NCBI RefSeq assembly: GCF_000430005.1
Contig: NZ_AUCY01000018.1
Coordinates: 1 to 64,000, forward strand
DNA from: Desulfovibrio cuneatus DSM 11391
GTDB lineage: Bacteria > Desulfobacterota > Desulfovibrionia > Desulfovibrionales > Desulfovibrionaceae
DNA: 64,000 nucleotides
Reading direction: 5' to 3'
The stretch's first letter is position 1. Each line of letters starts with the position of its first letter. A model generated the notes under the pieces. That model was not told the origin of the DNA. It searched no databases and saw only the letters and a list, made by a program, of their open reading frames with translations. Of the stretch, positions 28,510 to 37,850 are shown one piece after another. The position numbers and the translations under genes are program-made.

Positions 28510-30207
28510 TTAGAAGCCAAGAACAGACTCAGGCCCGGACGTAGCAGTTAATGCGCCAGTTGAAGGCCCATGCCCTGTTTCCCCAAACCGCACCAGCACC
28601 ATGCCTGCAAAGGCTTCCCCCTTGTACACTTCCACGCGGTAAGTGCTGCCGTCTTTATCCAGGGAGTATTGGGGCAAAAAATCTTTCTGGAACAGTTCCA
28701 CCCCGGCTTCTGTGCCGTTTTGTTCCTTACGCGCTCCAATGGCATTTACCCGGTAGCCTTCCGGCACTGTCACAGTAAACGAATCGCGCACCCCCACCAC
28801 ATTGCCCAGGGGCACAGTTACGGGGCTGGCGGTGTCGCACTGCATACCAAGGCTTGGCAGGGAATTGTCAAATTCCATAAACTGCGGCTTGAAGCGCGTC
28901 AGGGTACGGTTGCCATAGGCCACCCGCCATGTACCATCTTTTTCCGGCACCATTAACAGCAAGGGCTTGCTGGCTTGCAGGGCAGGGGCTTCCCCCTGTT
29001 TGAAAGGCAACAGGCTTAAGCTCGTCCGGGCATTATCCAGGGGCAGCACCAGCTTGCTATCAAAGGCAGCAAGCATAAGGTTGGAATTCAGGGTAGCCAG
29101 CACCCCTTGCGGGGTAAGGGTAAAATTGCGTGTAAATTCTATGCCCATTTGCCGCATGAACGATTCCACAAGCAGCAGGTGATAATAGCTGCGGTATTCA
29201 GTGGAAAATTCTTTGCTGGCTTCCAGCCCAAAGGCTGGTTTGCCACTGCACACCGCAAAATAGCTCAAGGTTTTTTCCATTTCCTTGTCGCCCTGGCGGG
29301 TATGGGTATTGCGCAGGTGGTAGCGGTGTTCCGGGTGGAGCAGTTTTTTATTGGCATCTTCCGTAGCGGTTTGGGCCATGCCTTGCAGGTTAGCAAAGCG
29401 CGGGGCGCTCATGTCTTCCTGGTCAATAATCACGCTTTGTCCCCAGCGGCCGGGGTTATGTAGCTTGTCTTCAAATGCGGGGCGGTAAAAGCCACTGCCA
29501 TCATGCAGGTTCAGCACCAGGTCCACGGTGCTTTCCGTAAGCACTTCTTTGATGCGGGTCACGGTGGCGTAGTCCGGGTCTGTGGTGTTGAGGAAAGCAA
29601 ATTTGCGGTTCATGTCGCCGGAACTGCCCCGGTTGCGTAGCAAAATGCTGGGCAAGTTCAGGTCTGGCACCACCCACACGGCACCTTTGGTAATGGTATA
29701 ATGCGAAGCAATTAAGGCTGCGGCAGAAAAACCGCCGGGTTCGTCGCCCTGAATGCCCCCGACAACCAGCAGGGTGGGGCCACCAGGGGCACCCATTTTA
29801 TGCAGAATAAACGAAGAAGCCGAAGGGGCAAAAGGCAGGGTAGGTAACGGCCCGGTGGCCAGGGCTAATGCATTTTCCACCATTGCTTGTGGAATCGCTT
29901 TTGAAGGCAGCACAGAGGAAGGAAGAGCGGTGGGCACAACGGTACCTTGCCCGGCCTGACTGGTTAGGGCCTGGGGGGACGAAAGGCTGGCAGCAAGGGC
30001 TGGTGATTTTGGGGAGGCTGTTTCACTCTGGCGGGGTAGGCTGGGTTGGGTTGCATCAGCAACAGGCGCACTGCCCTGCGGGAGGGAGGCTGGCAGAAAA
30101 GAAAGGAGCGTTTCAACACGCAGGCTGCTCCAATAGGAGGTAACACCGCTGCCCAATGCTGCACCAAGCAGGAAAGTACCCAATAATATAAAGTGCGTGC
30201 GTTTCAT
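28510..30207 (-). CDS. Csd4/Pgp1-like peptidoglycan carboxypeptidase (M99/M14 type)
   Basis: A 565-residue protein with an N-terminal TM or signal anchor (residues 5-25) and a Ser/Pro/Ala-rich linker to about 130. The metallopeptidase domain has GIQGDEPGGF (Gln153, Glu156) and NLHDGSGF (His235), with FGLEASKE as the likely catalytic Glu region. A Gln in place of the usual first zinc His is the hallmark of Helicobacter Csd4 and Campylobacter Pgp1, which trim peptidoglycan tripeptides to dipeptides and control helical shape. By analogy it may set cell curvature in this vibrio-like organism. The start is uncertain: AAAGGAG lies 18 nt before 30207, and the longer frame (30270) has no ribosome site. 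Confidence 0.8.
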   Translation of the reverse strand: MKRTHFILLGTFLLGAALGSGVTSYWSSLRVETLLSFLPASLPQGSAPVADATQPSLPRQSETASPKSPALAASLSSPQALTSQAGQGTVVPTALPSSVLPSKAIPQAMVENALALATGPLPTLPFAPSASSFILHKMGAPGGPTLLVVGGIQGDEPGGFSAAALIASHYTITKGAVWVVPDLNLPSILLRNRGSSGDMNRKFAFLNTTDPDYATVTRIKEVLTESTVDLVLNLHDGSGFYRPAFEDKLHNPGRWGQSVIIDQEDMSAPRFANLQGMAQTATEDANKKLLHPEHRYHLRNTHTRQGDKEMEKTLSYFAVCSGKPAFGLEASKEFSTEYRSYYHLLLVESFMRQMGIEFTRNFTLTPQGVLATLNSNLMLAAFDSKLVLPLDNARTSLSLLPFKQGEAPALQASKPLLLMVPEKDGTWRVAYGNRTLTRFKPQFMEFDNSLPSLGMQCDTASPVTVPLGNVVGVRDSFTVTVPEGYRVNAIGARKEQNGTEAGVELFQKDFLPQYSLDKDGSTYRVEVYKGEAFAGMVLVRFGETGHGPSTGALTATSGPESVLGF

Positions 30208-30478
30208 GTGCGGTGGCGTATGCCGCTCCTTTAAGGAATAATACCGTGTAGTGCGTTTATACAGTGCCATATTTTATGCAAAATTCCAAGAGAACCCTGC
30301 AAAGCTTCCCCATGCCCCGGTGGCCCTGTTTTTGGGGTTATGGCCCCAGCACCAACCACGCGGGAATAGCCTTTGCCTGCCCCCTTCCCCACACGCACAA
30401 TCCCACGTGGTATGGGTCAAAACAAGCTGAAAAACATATCCCTATGAAACAATTTTTACTTTCATGAAGCCTGGGGAC

Positions 30479-30507
30479 TTGACAAATTAAACCAAGAACC
30501 GTAGCGT
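30479..30507 (+). promoter_or_regulatory. Candidate promoter for ilv leader-ilvBN
   Basis: Perfect TTGACA (30479-30484), 17-nt spacer, then TAGCGT (30502-30507). It would give a leader of about 90 nt before the leader peptide. The remaining sequence from 30208 holds no gene. Confidence 0.4.
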
Positions 30508-30605
30508 TATTTTACGCAAAAACACGTTGACCGATATACTCCGGCCAATGCATTTTGCTCAAAATTGTTTTACCACGCCAACCTACTTTTCGGGAACCAC
30601 ACAGT

Positions 30606-30704
30606 ATGTCCTTCTCCTCCATTTCCCTACACAGCACACTTTTGCAGAACAGCCTTCTTGGGCTGATTCTTGTTGTCGTCTGTGTTTTAGCGGGAATGCC
30701 GTAG
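30606..30704 (+). CDS. ilvB leader peptide (attenuation)
   Basis: A 32-codon ORF whose C-terminal half reads LLGLILVVVCVLAGMP. It holds runs of Leu, Ile and Val codons (four of five codons at 30672-30686 are Val). This is the expected sensor of branched-chain aminoacyl-tRNA supply. Stalling at the Val/Leu codons would leave 30691-30701 free, while reaching the stop codon (30702) would cover it. The ribosome site is weak (GGGAA about ten bases upstream). It is analogous in design to the Escherichia coli ilvB leader but not obviously homologous. Confidence 0.8.
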   Translation: MSFSSISLHSTLLQNSLLGLILVVVCVLAGMP

Positions 30705-30763
30705 CGGGATTAGTGTATTTTCATACAGAACCCCCCGTCGGCATTCCCGGCGGGGGGTTTTTT
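30691..30763 (+). terminator. Attenuator: terminator with competing antiterminator
   Basis: The terminator stem pairs CCCCCCG (30731-30737) with CGGGGGG (30751-30757), followed by six Ts. The end of the leader ORF, CGGGAATGCCG (30691-30701), is perfectly complementary to CGGCATTCCCG (30739-30749), inside the terminator. These two folds should exclude each other. This is a standard attenuation switch for ilvB. Confidence 0.85.
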
Positions 30764-30840
30764 GTTGACCCCGCTGGCATACCACGGGAAAACCAGGCAC
30801 TTTGGAAATGCAACCCAAAGGGTCAAGCCAAGGAGGCTCT

Positions 30841-32517
30841 ATGTATTCCATGCAAGGCGCGGACCTTGTTATCCGGCTTCTTGAACGACAAGGAATAGAC
30901 GTGGTTTGCGGTATTCCCGGCGGCGCGGTGCTGCCCCTGTATGACGCCCTGCTACGCCACGGCGGCATTCGCCACGTGCTGGCCCGGCATGAACAGGGGG
31001 CAGGGTTTATGGCCCAGGGCATGGCCCGCGCCACAGGCAAAACAGCCGTGTTTTTTGCCACATCCGGCCCGGGGGCCACCAACACCCTTACGGCCCTGGC
31101 AGATGCCCGTGCCGATTCTGTGCCTGTGGTGTGCATTACCGGGCAAGTGGCAAGCCCCCTTTTGGGCACCGATGCCTTCCAGGAAGTAGATACCTATGGA
31201 ATGAGCCTGCCTGTGGTAAAACACAATTTTTTGGTACGCAGTGCACAAGAGTTGCTCAAGGTTATTCCTGAAGCGTTCCGCATTGCCGCTTCTGGCAGGC
31301 CTGGCCCGGTGCTGGTAGACATTCCACGCAACATTCAGCTTGCTCCCGTGGAATTTGCTGCATGGCCGGAACCCGGCACAGCCACGCCCCACCCCCAGGC
31401 CCAGGAAGCAACCCTGCAACAGGCCCTTGCCCTGCTGCTTTCTGCCAAGCGCCCGGTTATTATGGCTGGTGGGGGCGTAATGGGGGCTGGTGCGGTGGAT
31501 GAAGTGCGGGCACTGGCAAAAGCCATGGGTGCCCCTGTGGCCATGTCGCTGCTGGGGCTTGGCACCATGCCGGAAGAAAACCCCCTTTCCCTTGGCCTTA
31601 TTGGTATGCACGCCGCACGCTACACCAACATGGTCATTGATGTGTGCGACCTTTTGCTGGTGGTGGGGGCACGGCTGGACGACCGGGCCACAGGCCTTGT
31701 GCAGGGCTTCTGCCCAGAAGCAAAAATTGTACACATTGATATTGACCCCAGCGAGTTGGGGAAAATCCGGCAAGCCCACATTGATATAGTGGCAGACGCT
31801 GGTGCATGTTTACGCTGGTTCCTGGAACATATGCCTGCCGATGCAGCTAAGGCCCGTGCCCCGTGGCTGGCCCAGGTGGCAGCCCTTAAGCTGGCGCACC
31901 CCCTGCACACCCCCGGTGCAGATAAGCCCACTACCCCTTATGGCATGGTGCGGGCCGTGGCCCAGCGTGTGCCGGAAGACACCATTGTGGTGACCGATGT
32001 GGGCCAGCACCAAATGCGCACGGCCCAGTTTTACCCCATACGCCACCCCCGCAAGTGGCTTACTTCCGGCGGGCAAGGCACCATGGGCTTTGGGTTGCCT
32101 GCCGCCATTGGCGCAGCCCTGGCCTTTCCACAGCGCACAGTGGTGTGCTTTTCAGGCGACGGCAGCCTGCTTATGAACTTGCAGGAAATGGCAACGGCAG
32201 CAGACCAGGACGTGAATGTTAAAGTGATTCTGGCTGACAACGGCGGCCTTGGCCTTATTCAGCAAATGCAAAACCTGCTGTTTGAAGGGCGCACAGGCGT
32301 TTGGCGTTATGAACGCCCGGTAGATTATGTGAAGGTGGCGGAAGGGTTTGGCTGGTACGCCGTGGACCTTGGGGCAAGCCAGAACCCGGCAAAAGCCTTG
32401 CAGGAAGCGCTGGAACGCCCCGGCCCGGCCCTGGTGCGGGTGCCGGTGGCAGCTGAGGAGAATGTGTACCCGCAGGTTTTGCCAGGGGCGGCCAATACTC
32501 AAATGATCGGCAATTAA
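30841..32517 (+). CDS. ilvB: Acetolactate synthase, large subunit
   Basis: Condenses two pyruvates, or pyruvate and 2-oxobutyrate, for valine, leucine and isoleucine synthesis; thiamine-diphosphate and FAD enzyme. The 558 residues include the catalytic Glu51 (ARHEQGAGFMAQG), an FAD-binding middle domain, and the ThDP motif GDGSLLMNLQE with a downstream ADNGG. The start follows GGAG and MYSMQGAD is the expected N-terminus. It is controlled by the upstream attenuator and followed, after a family C palindrome, by ilvN. Confidence 0.95.
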   Translation: MYSMQGADLVIRLLERQGIDVVCGIPGGAVLPLYDALLRHGGIRHVLARHEQGAGFMAQGMARATGKTAVFFATSGPGATNTLTALADARADSVPVVCITGQVASPLLGTDAFQEVDTYGMSLPVVKHNFLVRSAQELLKVIPEAFRIAASGRPGPVLVDIPRNIQLAPVEFAAWPEPGTATPHPQAQEATLQQALALLLSAKRPVIMAGGGVMGAGAVDEVRALAKAMGAPVAMSLLGLGTMPEENPLSLGLIGMHAARYTNMVIDVCDLLLVVGARLDDRATGLVQGFCPEAKIVHIDIDPSELGKIRQAHIDIVADAGACLRWFLEHMPADAAKARAPWLAQVAALKLAHPLHTPGADKPTTPYGMVRAVAQRVPEDTIVVTDVGQHQMRTAQFYPIRHPRKWLTSGGQGTMGFGLPAAIGAALAFPQRTVVCFSGDGSLLMNLQEMATAADQDVNVKVILADNGGLGLIQQMQNLLFEGRTGVWRYERPVDYVKVAEGFGWYAVDLGASQNPAKALQEALERPGPALVRVPVAAEENVYPQVLPGAANTQMIGN

Positions 32518-32645
32518 GCACACTATGCCCTTTTGCCCTCTCGCTACGTCAGGTGGCGTCGTGTATTTCAGTCATGTACCAAAGCGTACACTCCTTCATA
32601 CACGACTTACCTTCCTTGCGAGAGAGCAAAAATCCTATAGTGTGC
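32518..32645 (+). repeat. Family C palindrome, divergent copy between ilvB and ilvN
   Basis: Terminal inverted repeats GCACACTAT / ATAGTGTGC are perfect. Inside are CCTCTCGC / GCGAGAGAG arms and the family words GTCAGGT, CTTCCTTG and GCAAAAATCC. It begins immediately after the ilvB stop codon. Confidence 0.75.
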
Positions 32646-32686
32646 TATCGGTAAAAACGTAGTTTTTCATCCGGTAAGAGCACCCC

Positions 32687-32760
32687 CTGTAAAAAACACT
32701 CGCGCCTTGCCAAGCAAAAAAACTCACCATTTTCATCCCTATGACGTTATTTAGGAAACG
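32687..32760 (-). repeat. Family A remnant (left half, inverted)
   Basis: Read on the minus strand it shows GCTTGGCAAGGCGCGAGTG followed by TTTTTTACAGGG. The other half is absent. It lies just upstream of ilvN. Confidence 0.55.
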
Positions 32761-32817
32761 AGCCCTGCCTCGGAGCATCTATCCCGCCCCAGGAGCGGAA
32801 GAAAGGAGTTAGGCAAT

Positions 32818-33156
32818 ATGACGACTACTTCAGAAAATAACACACCCCTGGTGGCCCTGCGCCTTACGGTGCTGAACCATCCAGGGGTGATGAGCCACAT
32901 TTGCGGTATGTTTGCCCGCCGGGCGTTTAACGTGGAAAGTATTTTTGTTATGCCCATGCCCGGCACAGACAAAAGCCGGGTGTGGCTGTTGGTACATGAA
33001 GATGACCGCCTGGAGCAGGCCCTGCGCCAAACAAGCAAGCTGCATGATGTGTTTGAGGTGACCACCTGGCCTGGGGGGGTGGATGCCTTCCAGCGGTTTG
33101 CCGCGTTTATGGATGTTTGGGAGGCCACCGCCGCCAACCTTACGCCAAAACGCTGA
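32818..33156 (+). CDS. ilvN: Acetolactate synthase, small regulatory subunit
   Basis: A 112-residue single ACT-domain protein (LRLTVLNHPGVMSHICGMFA; NVESIFV) that binds the large subunit and gives valine feedback control. It is short, like E. coli IlvN, not the two-domain IlvH length. GAAAGGAG precedes the start. It lies 300 nt after ilvB, unusually far for this pair, because two palindromes fill the gap. Its last codons and stop (AAACGCTGA) come from the end of a family A element. Confidence 0.93.
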   Translation: MTTTSENNTPLVALRLTVLNHPGVMSHICGMFARRAFNVESIFVMPMPGTDKSRVWLLVHEDDRLEQALRQTSKLHDVFEVTTWPGGVDAFQRFAAFMDVWEATAANLTPKR

Positions 33157-33260
33157 TTTTTTCCGTTTGGCGGCGTTGCTTCATGTTTTTTACAGGGGGG
33201 CAGGGCTAAAGAGCCCACCCCCCCTATAAAAAACACTTGCGCCTTGCCGGACGGATAAAA
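33148..33260 (-). repeat. Family A palindrome overlapping ilvN 3' end
   Basis: A complete copy in inverted orientation. The apical stem is GGGC/GCCC rather than GGAC/GTCC. The AACGCTGA end supplies the ilvN stop codon. A second copy follows at 33271. Confidence 0.8.
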
Positions 33261-33270
33261 ACGGGCTTTG

Positions 33271-33394
33271 GGAAACGCTCAGTTTTTCGTTTGGCAAGGC
33301 ACGAGATTTTTTTGAGGCGGGTGCTGGACTCTTCGGTCCTGCCCCGCCTCAAAAAAACCGAGTAACGCCGCCAAACGGAAAACTCAGCGCTTCC
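33271..33394 (+). repeat. Family A palindrome, complete copy at argJ stop
   Basis: Runs from GGAAACGCTCAG to GCGCTTCC, with TTTTTTTGAGGCGGG / CCCCGCCTCAAAAAAA as the central arms and GGACTCTTCGGTCC at the tip. The argJ stop codon is at 33395-33397. Confidence 0.88.
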
Positions 33395-34585
33395 CTAGCT
33401 GCGGTAGTCCGCATTGATGTTCACATACTCATGCGTCAGGTCTGAAGCCAGCAGGGTATATTCCCCGTCTCCGCTTCCCAGCACAATGTCCATGGCCAGG
33501 TCGCGCCCCTGCAAGGGTTCTTTCAGCAGGGAATCAAAATCAAGGGGGGTGGGCTGGCCCCCGGCAAACAGTTCCACACCGCACAAGGAAACCCGCACTT
33601 CTTCCGGCACAAACTTAGCCCCGCAGCGCCCAAGGGCTGCTACAATACGCCCCCAGTTGGCGTCTTTGCCGTACATGGCAGTTTTCACCAGTTGGGAATG
33701 GCCCACGGTACGGGCAGCGCGTTCCGCGTCGGCTGCGTTGCGTGCGCCAGTTACGTGAATGTGCATCACCTTGGTGGCCCCTTCACCATCTTGCACCAGC
33801 ATATAGGCAAGGTTCCCCAAAATGCGCACAAGGGCCGCTTCCATAAGGGCCATGTCCTGCCTTGCCACCCGCACCCCGGAAGCGCCGTTGGCAAGGCCAT
33901 ACAGGGTGTCGTTGGTGCTTGTGTCGCCGTCTACCGTAGCCCGGTTAAAAGTAAGGGCCACAGCGCGGGAAAACAGACGCTGCCAGGCAGCCGGGGGAAT
34001 AACCGCATCACACAGCACCGTGGAAATCATGGTGGCCATATTGGGGCAAATCATGCCTGCGCCCTTGGCAAACCCTGTCAGGGTGACCACACCGCCTGTA
34101 AGGGAAACCTGCTCTCCGCAAAATTTGGGAAAGCTGTCTGTGGTCATCATGGCTTTAGCCAGCTCTTCCACCGAGGCGTTGCCAAGGTTTTGCACAAGCG
34201 CCGGCACGGCGCTTTCCCAGGCGGGCATATTCATTTGTGCGCCAATAACCCCTGTGGAAGCGGGCAGAATTTCTTCCGGCCCAATGCCAAGGGCAGTGCC
34301 CACCAGTGTTTGGGTGTGGCGGCAGTTGGCAATGCCTTGCTCCCCGGTGCAGGCATTGGCCTGCCCGGTGTTTACCAGCACAGCGCGGGCATGGGGCGAT
34401 TTGTGCAGCATTTCCTGGCCCACCAGCACAGGGGCGGCCTTGAACATGTTGGTGGTGAACACCCCGGCCGCAGAACACGGCAACTGGCTGTATACAAGGC
34501 TTAAATCAGGTTTGCCGGAACGCTTGAACCCGGCGGAAACAGCGGCAAGCTGGAATCCTTTTGCAAGTGGTGTAGACATACTCAT
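33395..34585 (-). CDS. argJ: Ornithine acetyltransferase / N-acetylglutamate synthase
   Basis: Transfers acetyl from N-acetylornithine to glutamate in the cyclic arginine pathway. The 396-residue precursor self-cleaves before Thr185 in the motif NMATMIST, giving alpha and beta chains. LVNTGQANACTG and STGVIG are family signatures. The start is one of two close ATGs (34585 or 34579), with AAGG or GGA upstream respectively. It lies 32 nt after secA on the same strand and is probably co-transcribed. The cell thus has both arginine synthesis and arginine degradation genes. Confidence 0.95.
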   Translation of the reverse strand: MSMSTPLAKGFQLAAVSAGFKRSGKPDLSLVYSQLPCSAAGVFTTNMFKAAPVLVGQEMLHKSPHARAVLVNTGQANACTGEQGIANCRHTQTLVGTALGIGPEEILPASTGVIGAQMNMPAWESAVPALVQNLGNASVEELAKAMMTTDSFPKFCGEQVSLTGGVVTLTGFAKGAGMICPNMATMISTVLCDAVIPPAAWQRLFSRAVALTFNRATVDGDTSTNDTLYGLANGASGVRVARQDMALMEAALVRILGNLAYMLVQDGEGATKVMHIHVTGARNAADAERAARTVGHSQLVKTAMYGKDANWGRIVAALGRCGAKFVPEEVRVSLCGVELFAGGQPTPLDFDSLLKEPLQGRDLAMDIVLGSGDGEYTLLASDLTHEYVNINADYRS

Positions 34586-34617
34586 ATCCTGTAACCTTGA
34601 AGTATTGTTGCCTGTGG

Positions 34618-37335
34618 CTATTTGCCGCAGCATTTCTTGAATTTTTTGCCACTGCCGCAGGGGCAATCATCGTTGCGCCCCACTTTGGGCGTTTCGCGTT
34701 TATCCGGTCCTTTTTTGTGGCCTTCCCCTGCGCCGGAGTAAGAAAGACGGGAAGAACGGTCTTTGTGCATAAATGGAGATTGCTGCGGCCCAGGCTGCGC
34801 GGAAGCACTTTCAAATTCCTGCTCTGGTTCTTGCTGGGCAGGGGCCTGTGGTACCGCTTCGTTGTGCCGGGGCACACTGGCTGTGCCCACCACCGGGCCT
34901 TCTTCAACAGTGGTTGCGGTCTCAGGCGCTTCAGCGGCATCCTGCCCCACGCTTACCCCAAGGTAGGTGGTGTCTTCCCCTTGCTCGTTCTGGCCTTCTG
35001 CCACTTGGAAGCGGAGGCGGGCAACGGTTTTCAGCACGTTTTCCTGCAAGCGCATAAGCATGTCGCGGAACAGGGCAAACCCTTCACGCTTGTATTCTTG
35101 CTTGGGGTCGCGCTGGCCATAGCCGCGCAGGCCAATACCGTCGCGCAGGTGGTCCATGTTCAACAGGTGTTCTTTCCAGCAGCGGTCCAGTTCTTCCAGC
35201 ACAAAATAGCGCAGAATGTCCTGGTAAATTTCCGGGGCAGCTTCACGCACTCGGGCCAGCATACGTTCAGCACATTCGCGGGCTTCATTCTGGTTGGGCA
35301 ACTCTTCGCCCTGCCAGTAGGCATTCATGCTGAAAATATCTTGCAGGTTGGCCCGCAGCATGTCTTTTTCTTCTTCACTCAAGGCGCCGCGTGCCGCTTC
35401 GTACCCTGCATACAAATCGTTGAGCACAGCATCAATAAACTCTTGCACCAAGCCTTCCACTTCCGGGCGGCTGATGGCATCATAACGCAAGGAATACACC
35501 ACTTCGCGCTGCTGGTTCATAACGTTGTCGTAATCCAGCAGGGTTTTACGAATTTCAAAGTTATGGCCTTCCACCCGCTTCTGGGCATTTTCAATGGCCC
35601 GTGAAATCATGCGGTGTTCAATGCATTCGCCGTCTTTCAGGCCCAGGGTTTCCATAACCTTCATGATGCGTTCTGAACCAAACAGGCGCATAAGGTCGTC
35701 TTCCAGGGAAAGGAAGAAGCGCGAACAGCCAGGGTCGCCCTGGCGGCCGGAACGGCCCCGCAACTGGTTGTCAATACGACGGCTTTCGTGCCGTTCCGTA
35801 CCCAGAATGAACAGGCCCCCAAGCTCGCGCACGCCGTCCCCAAGCACAATGTCTGTACCCCGGCCTGCCATGTTGGTGGCAATGGTCACTTTGCCCAGTT
35901 GCCCGGCTTCTGCCACAATGTCTGCTTCCTGCTCATGGTGCTTTGCGTTAAGCACGTTGTGCGGAATGCGGTCACGCTTCAGCAGGGTGGAAAGCAGTTC
36001 AGAAGTTTCAATGGAAATGGTGCCCACCAGAACAGGCTGCCCCTTGGTGTGCAATTCTTTTATCTGCTCCACAATGGCTAGGTACTTTTCCTTGCGGGTG
36101 CGGTACACCACGTCAGGCAGGTCTTTACGCACCATAGGCCGGTGGGTGGGAATGGAAACCACCTCAAGCCCGTAAATTTCATGAAATTCAACGGCTTCAG
36201 TATCTGCCGTACCTGTCATGCCGCTGAGTTTTTCATACAGGCGGAAGTAGTTTTGGAAGGTGATGGAAGCCAGGGTCTGGTTTTCCGCCTCCACTTTTAC
36301 GCCTTCCTTGGCTTCAAGGGACTGGTGCAACCCGTCGGAAAAACGGCGGCCCGGCATAGGGCGGCCTGTAAATTCATCAACAATCACCACCTGTCCTTCT
36401 GTAACCACATAATCCACATCCAGGCGGAAAGCGTGGTGGGCCTTCAAGGCCTGCAACACGTGGTGCTGCAAGGTGATGTTTTGCATGTCGAACAGGTTGT
36501 CTACCCCCAGCAGTTCTTCACACCGCTGCACGCCAGCATCGGTAAGCATGGCGGTTTTGGCTTTTTCGTCCAGGGTAAAATGAGTTTCGCGCTCCAGCAG
36601 GGGAATGATATTGTTCACGGTGCGGTACAGGTCGGTGGAATCGTCTGCCGCGCCGGAAATAATAAGGGGGGTTCTGGCTTCGTCAATAAGAATGGAGTCC
36701 ACTTCGTCCACAATAGCAAACTGGTGTTTGCGCTGCACAAGCTGGTTCTGGTAAAACTTCATGTTGTCGCGCAGGTAGTCAAAGCCAAATTCGTTGTTGG
36801 TGCCGTAGGTTACGTCCGCAGCATAGGCGGCTTTGCGTTCTTCGTCGCTCAGCCCATGCACAATAACGCCCACACTCAACCCAAGAAAATTGTACAGTTT
36901 GCCCATCCAGGCAGCGTCGCGCTTGGCCAGGTAGTCGTTCACCGTAACCACGTGCACGCCTTTGCCGCCCAGGGCATTAAGCACCACGGCAAGGGTTGCC
37001 ATGAGGGTTTTCCCTTCCCCGGTTCTCATTTCCGCAATTCTGCCACCATGCAATGTCATGGCACCAATAAGCTGCACGTCAAAGTGGCGCATGCCCAGCA
37101 CACGGTTGCTGGCTTCACGCACCAGGGCAAACACTTCCGGCAAAAGTTCGTCTGGGGTCACTTCCTCTTTGCGCAAGGCTTCCTGCCATGCGCAAATTTG
37201 GGTACGCATGTCGTCGTCTGAAAGAGCCTGCATGCGCTCTTCCAGAGCGTTGATTTGCGCCACAAGTTGCGTCTTGCGTTTAATGTAGCGCTCGTTCTGC
37301 GAACCAAACAACTTTTTAAATATAAGGCTGAACAT
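34618..37335 (-). CDS. secA: Protein translocase ATPase SecA
   Basis: The motor that drives precursor proteins through SecYEG. The 905 residues contain Walker A GEGKT (106-110), the DEAD-like [14 protein letters not shown], the preprotein cross-linking region, the helicase-2 motif [10 protein letters not shown], and a C-terminal zinc motif [13 protein letters not shown]. The start [11 protein letters not shown] has GGAG six bases upstream; the 89 extra upstream codons lack support. It is followed by argJ. A perfect palindrome (37447-37461) lies in its leader or promoter region. Confidence 0.97.
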   Translation of the reverse strand: MFSLIFKKLFGSQNERYIKRKTQLVAQINALEERMQALSDDDMRTQICAWQEALRKEEVTPDELLPEVFALVREASNRVLGMRHFDVQLIGAMTLHGGRIAEMRTGEGKTLMATLAVVLNALGGKGVHVVTVNDYLAKRDAAWMGKLYNFLGLSVGVIVHGLSDEERKAAYAADVTYGTNNEFGFDYLRDNMKFYQNQLVQRKHQFAIVDEVDSILIDEARTPLIISGAADDSTDLYRTVNNIIPLLERETHFTLDEKAKTAMLTDAGVQRCEELLGVDNLFDMQNITLQHHVLQALKAHHAFRLDVDYVVTEGQVVIVDEFTGRPMPGRRFSDGLHQSLEAKEGVKVEAENQTLASITFQNYFRLYEKLSGMTGTADTEAVEFHEIYGLEVVSIPTHRPMVRKDLPDVVYRTRKEKYLAIVEQIKELHTKGQPVLVGTISIETSELLSTLLKRDRIPHNVLNAKHHEQEADIVAEAGQLGKVTIATNMAGRGTDIVLGDGVRELGGLFILGTERHESRRIDNQLRGRSGRQGDPGCSRFFLSLEDDLMRLFGSERIMKVMETLGLKDGECIEHRMISRAIENAQKRVEGHNFEIRKTLLDYDNVMNQQREVVYSLRYDAISRPEVEGLVQEFIDAVLNDLYAGYEAARGALSEEEKDMLRANLQDIFSMNAYWQGEELPNQNEARECAERMLARVREAAPEIYQDILRYFVLEELDRCWKEHLLNMDHLRDGIGLRGYGQRDPKQEYKREGFALFRDMLMRLQENVLKTVARLRFQVAEGQNEQGEDTTYLGVSVGQDAAEAPETATTVEEGPVVGTASVPRHNEAVPQAPAQQEPEQEFESASAQPGPQQSPFMHKDRSSRLSYSGAGEGHKKGPDKRETPKVGRNDDCPCGSGKKFKKCCGK

Positions 37336-37446
37336 GAGTACTCCAGGGAGGGTAGGTGGCTGCAACACTTGAGGTAAAGTAGGCGTTAACCCGGCAGAGT
37401 CAAGCGCGGGCTGGAAAAAAGTCATTTTTACACAGGGTGGGCAGCC

Positions 37447-37461
37447 GGGGTACAGTACCCC
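37447..37461. promoter_or_regulatory. Palindrome upstream of secA
   Basis: GGGGTAC-A-GTACCCC, a perfect 7-1-7 dyad 112 bp upstream of the secA start. On the secA-coding strand the T-run comes before the stem, so it is not a terminator for that direction. Confidence 0.35.
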
Positions 37462-37828
37462 AAAAAGACCCACAAAAAATGGCAGCACTGTTCCTTGGGC
37501 TGTGTGTGTAAAAATGTGTGGTGCAGCTTGCCAGTGTAGCTTTTTTGGTAAAAAAAACAAAGTGTTCTTTTTTTGGGCAAAACCCCCTGAAAATCCATGC
37601 AATTCAGTCTACCCAAACGATTCCGCAAAGGGTATGGGCGGTTACTTTTTACCGGACATCAGGCAGTTTTTGCGGCAGCACAAGGCCTACTTCAGTCGCG
37701 TACAAAACACACTGCCCGGCACAATTCATGACGGAAGGCATGGGGTTATTATAATACAGCAATAAAAAGTATATATTTCAATTACATGTTGCGGTACAAA
37801 CACGAGAGAGCCTTTCAGAGTTACATCT

Positions 37829-37850
37829 CTTTTTTGCTGACTTTTTTGCT
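37829..37850 (+). promoter_or_regulatory. Direct repeats, possible regulator site for phosphate transport
   Basis: CTTTTTTGCT occurs twice with a 12-bp period, about 160 bp before the PhoU-like gene. The spacing resembles, but does not match, the 11-bp repeat of Pho boxes. Confidence 0.25.

Noticed and set aside
33148-33394. Two adjacent palindromes suggesting a CRISPR or a transposon pair
   Set aside because: No spacers, no cas or transposase genes, and no target duplications I could see.
37502-37765. Small plus-strand ORF between secA and the phosphate genes
   Set aside because: No ribosome site, no conserved pattern, Phe/Lys-rich from T/A runs.
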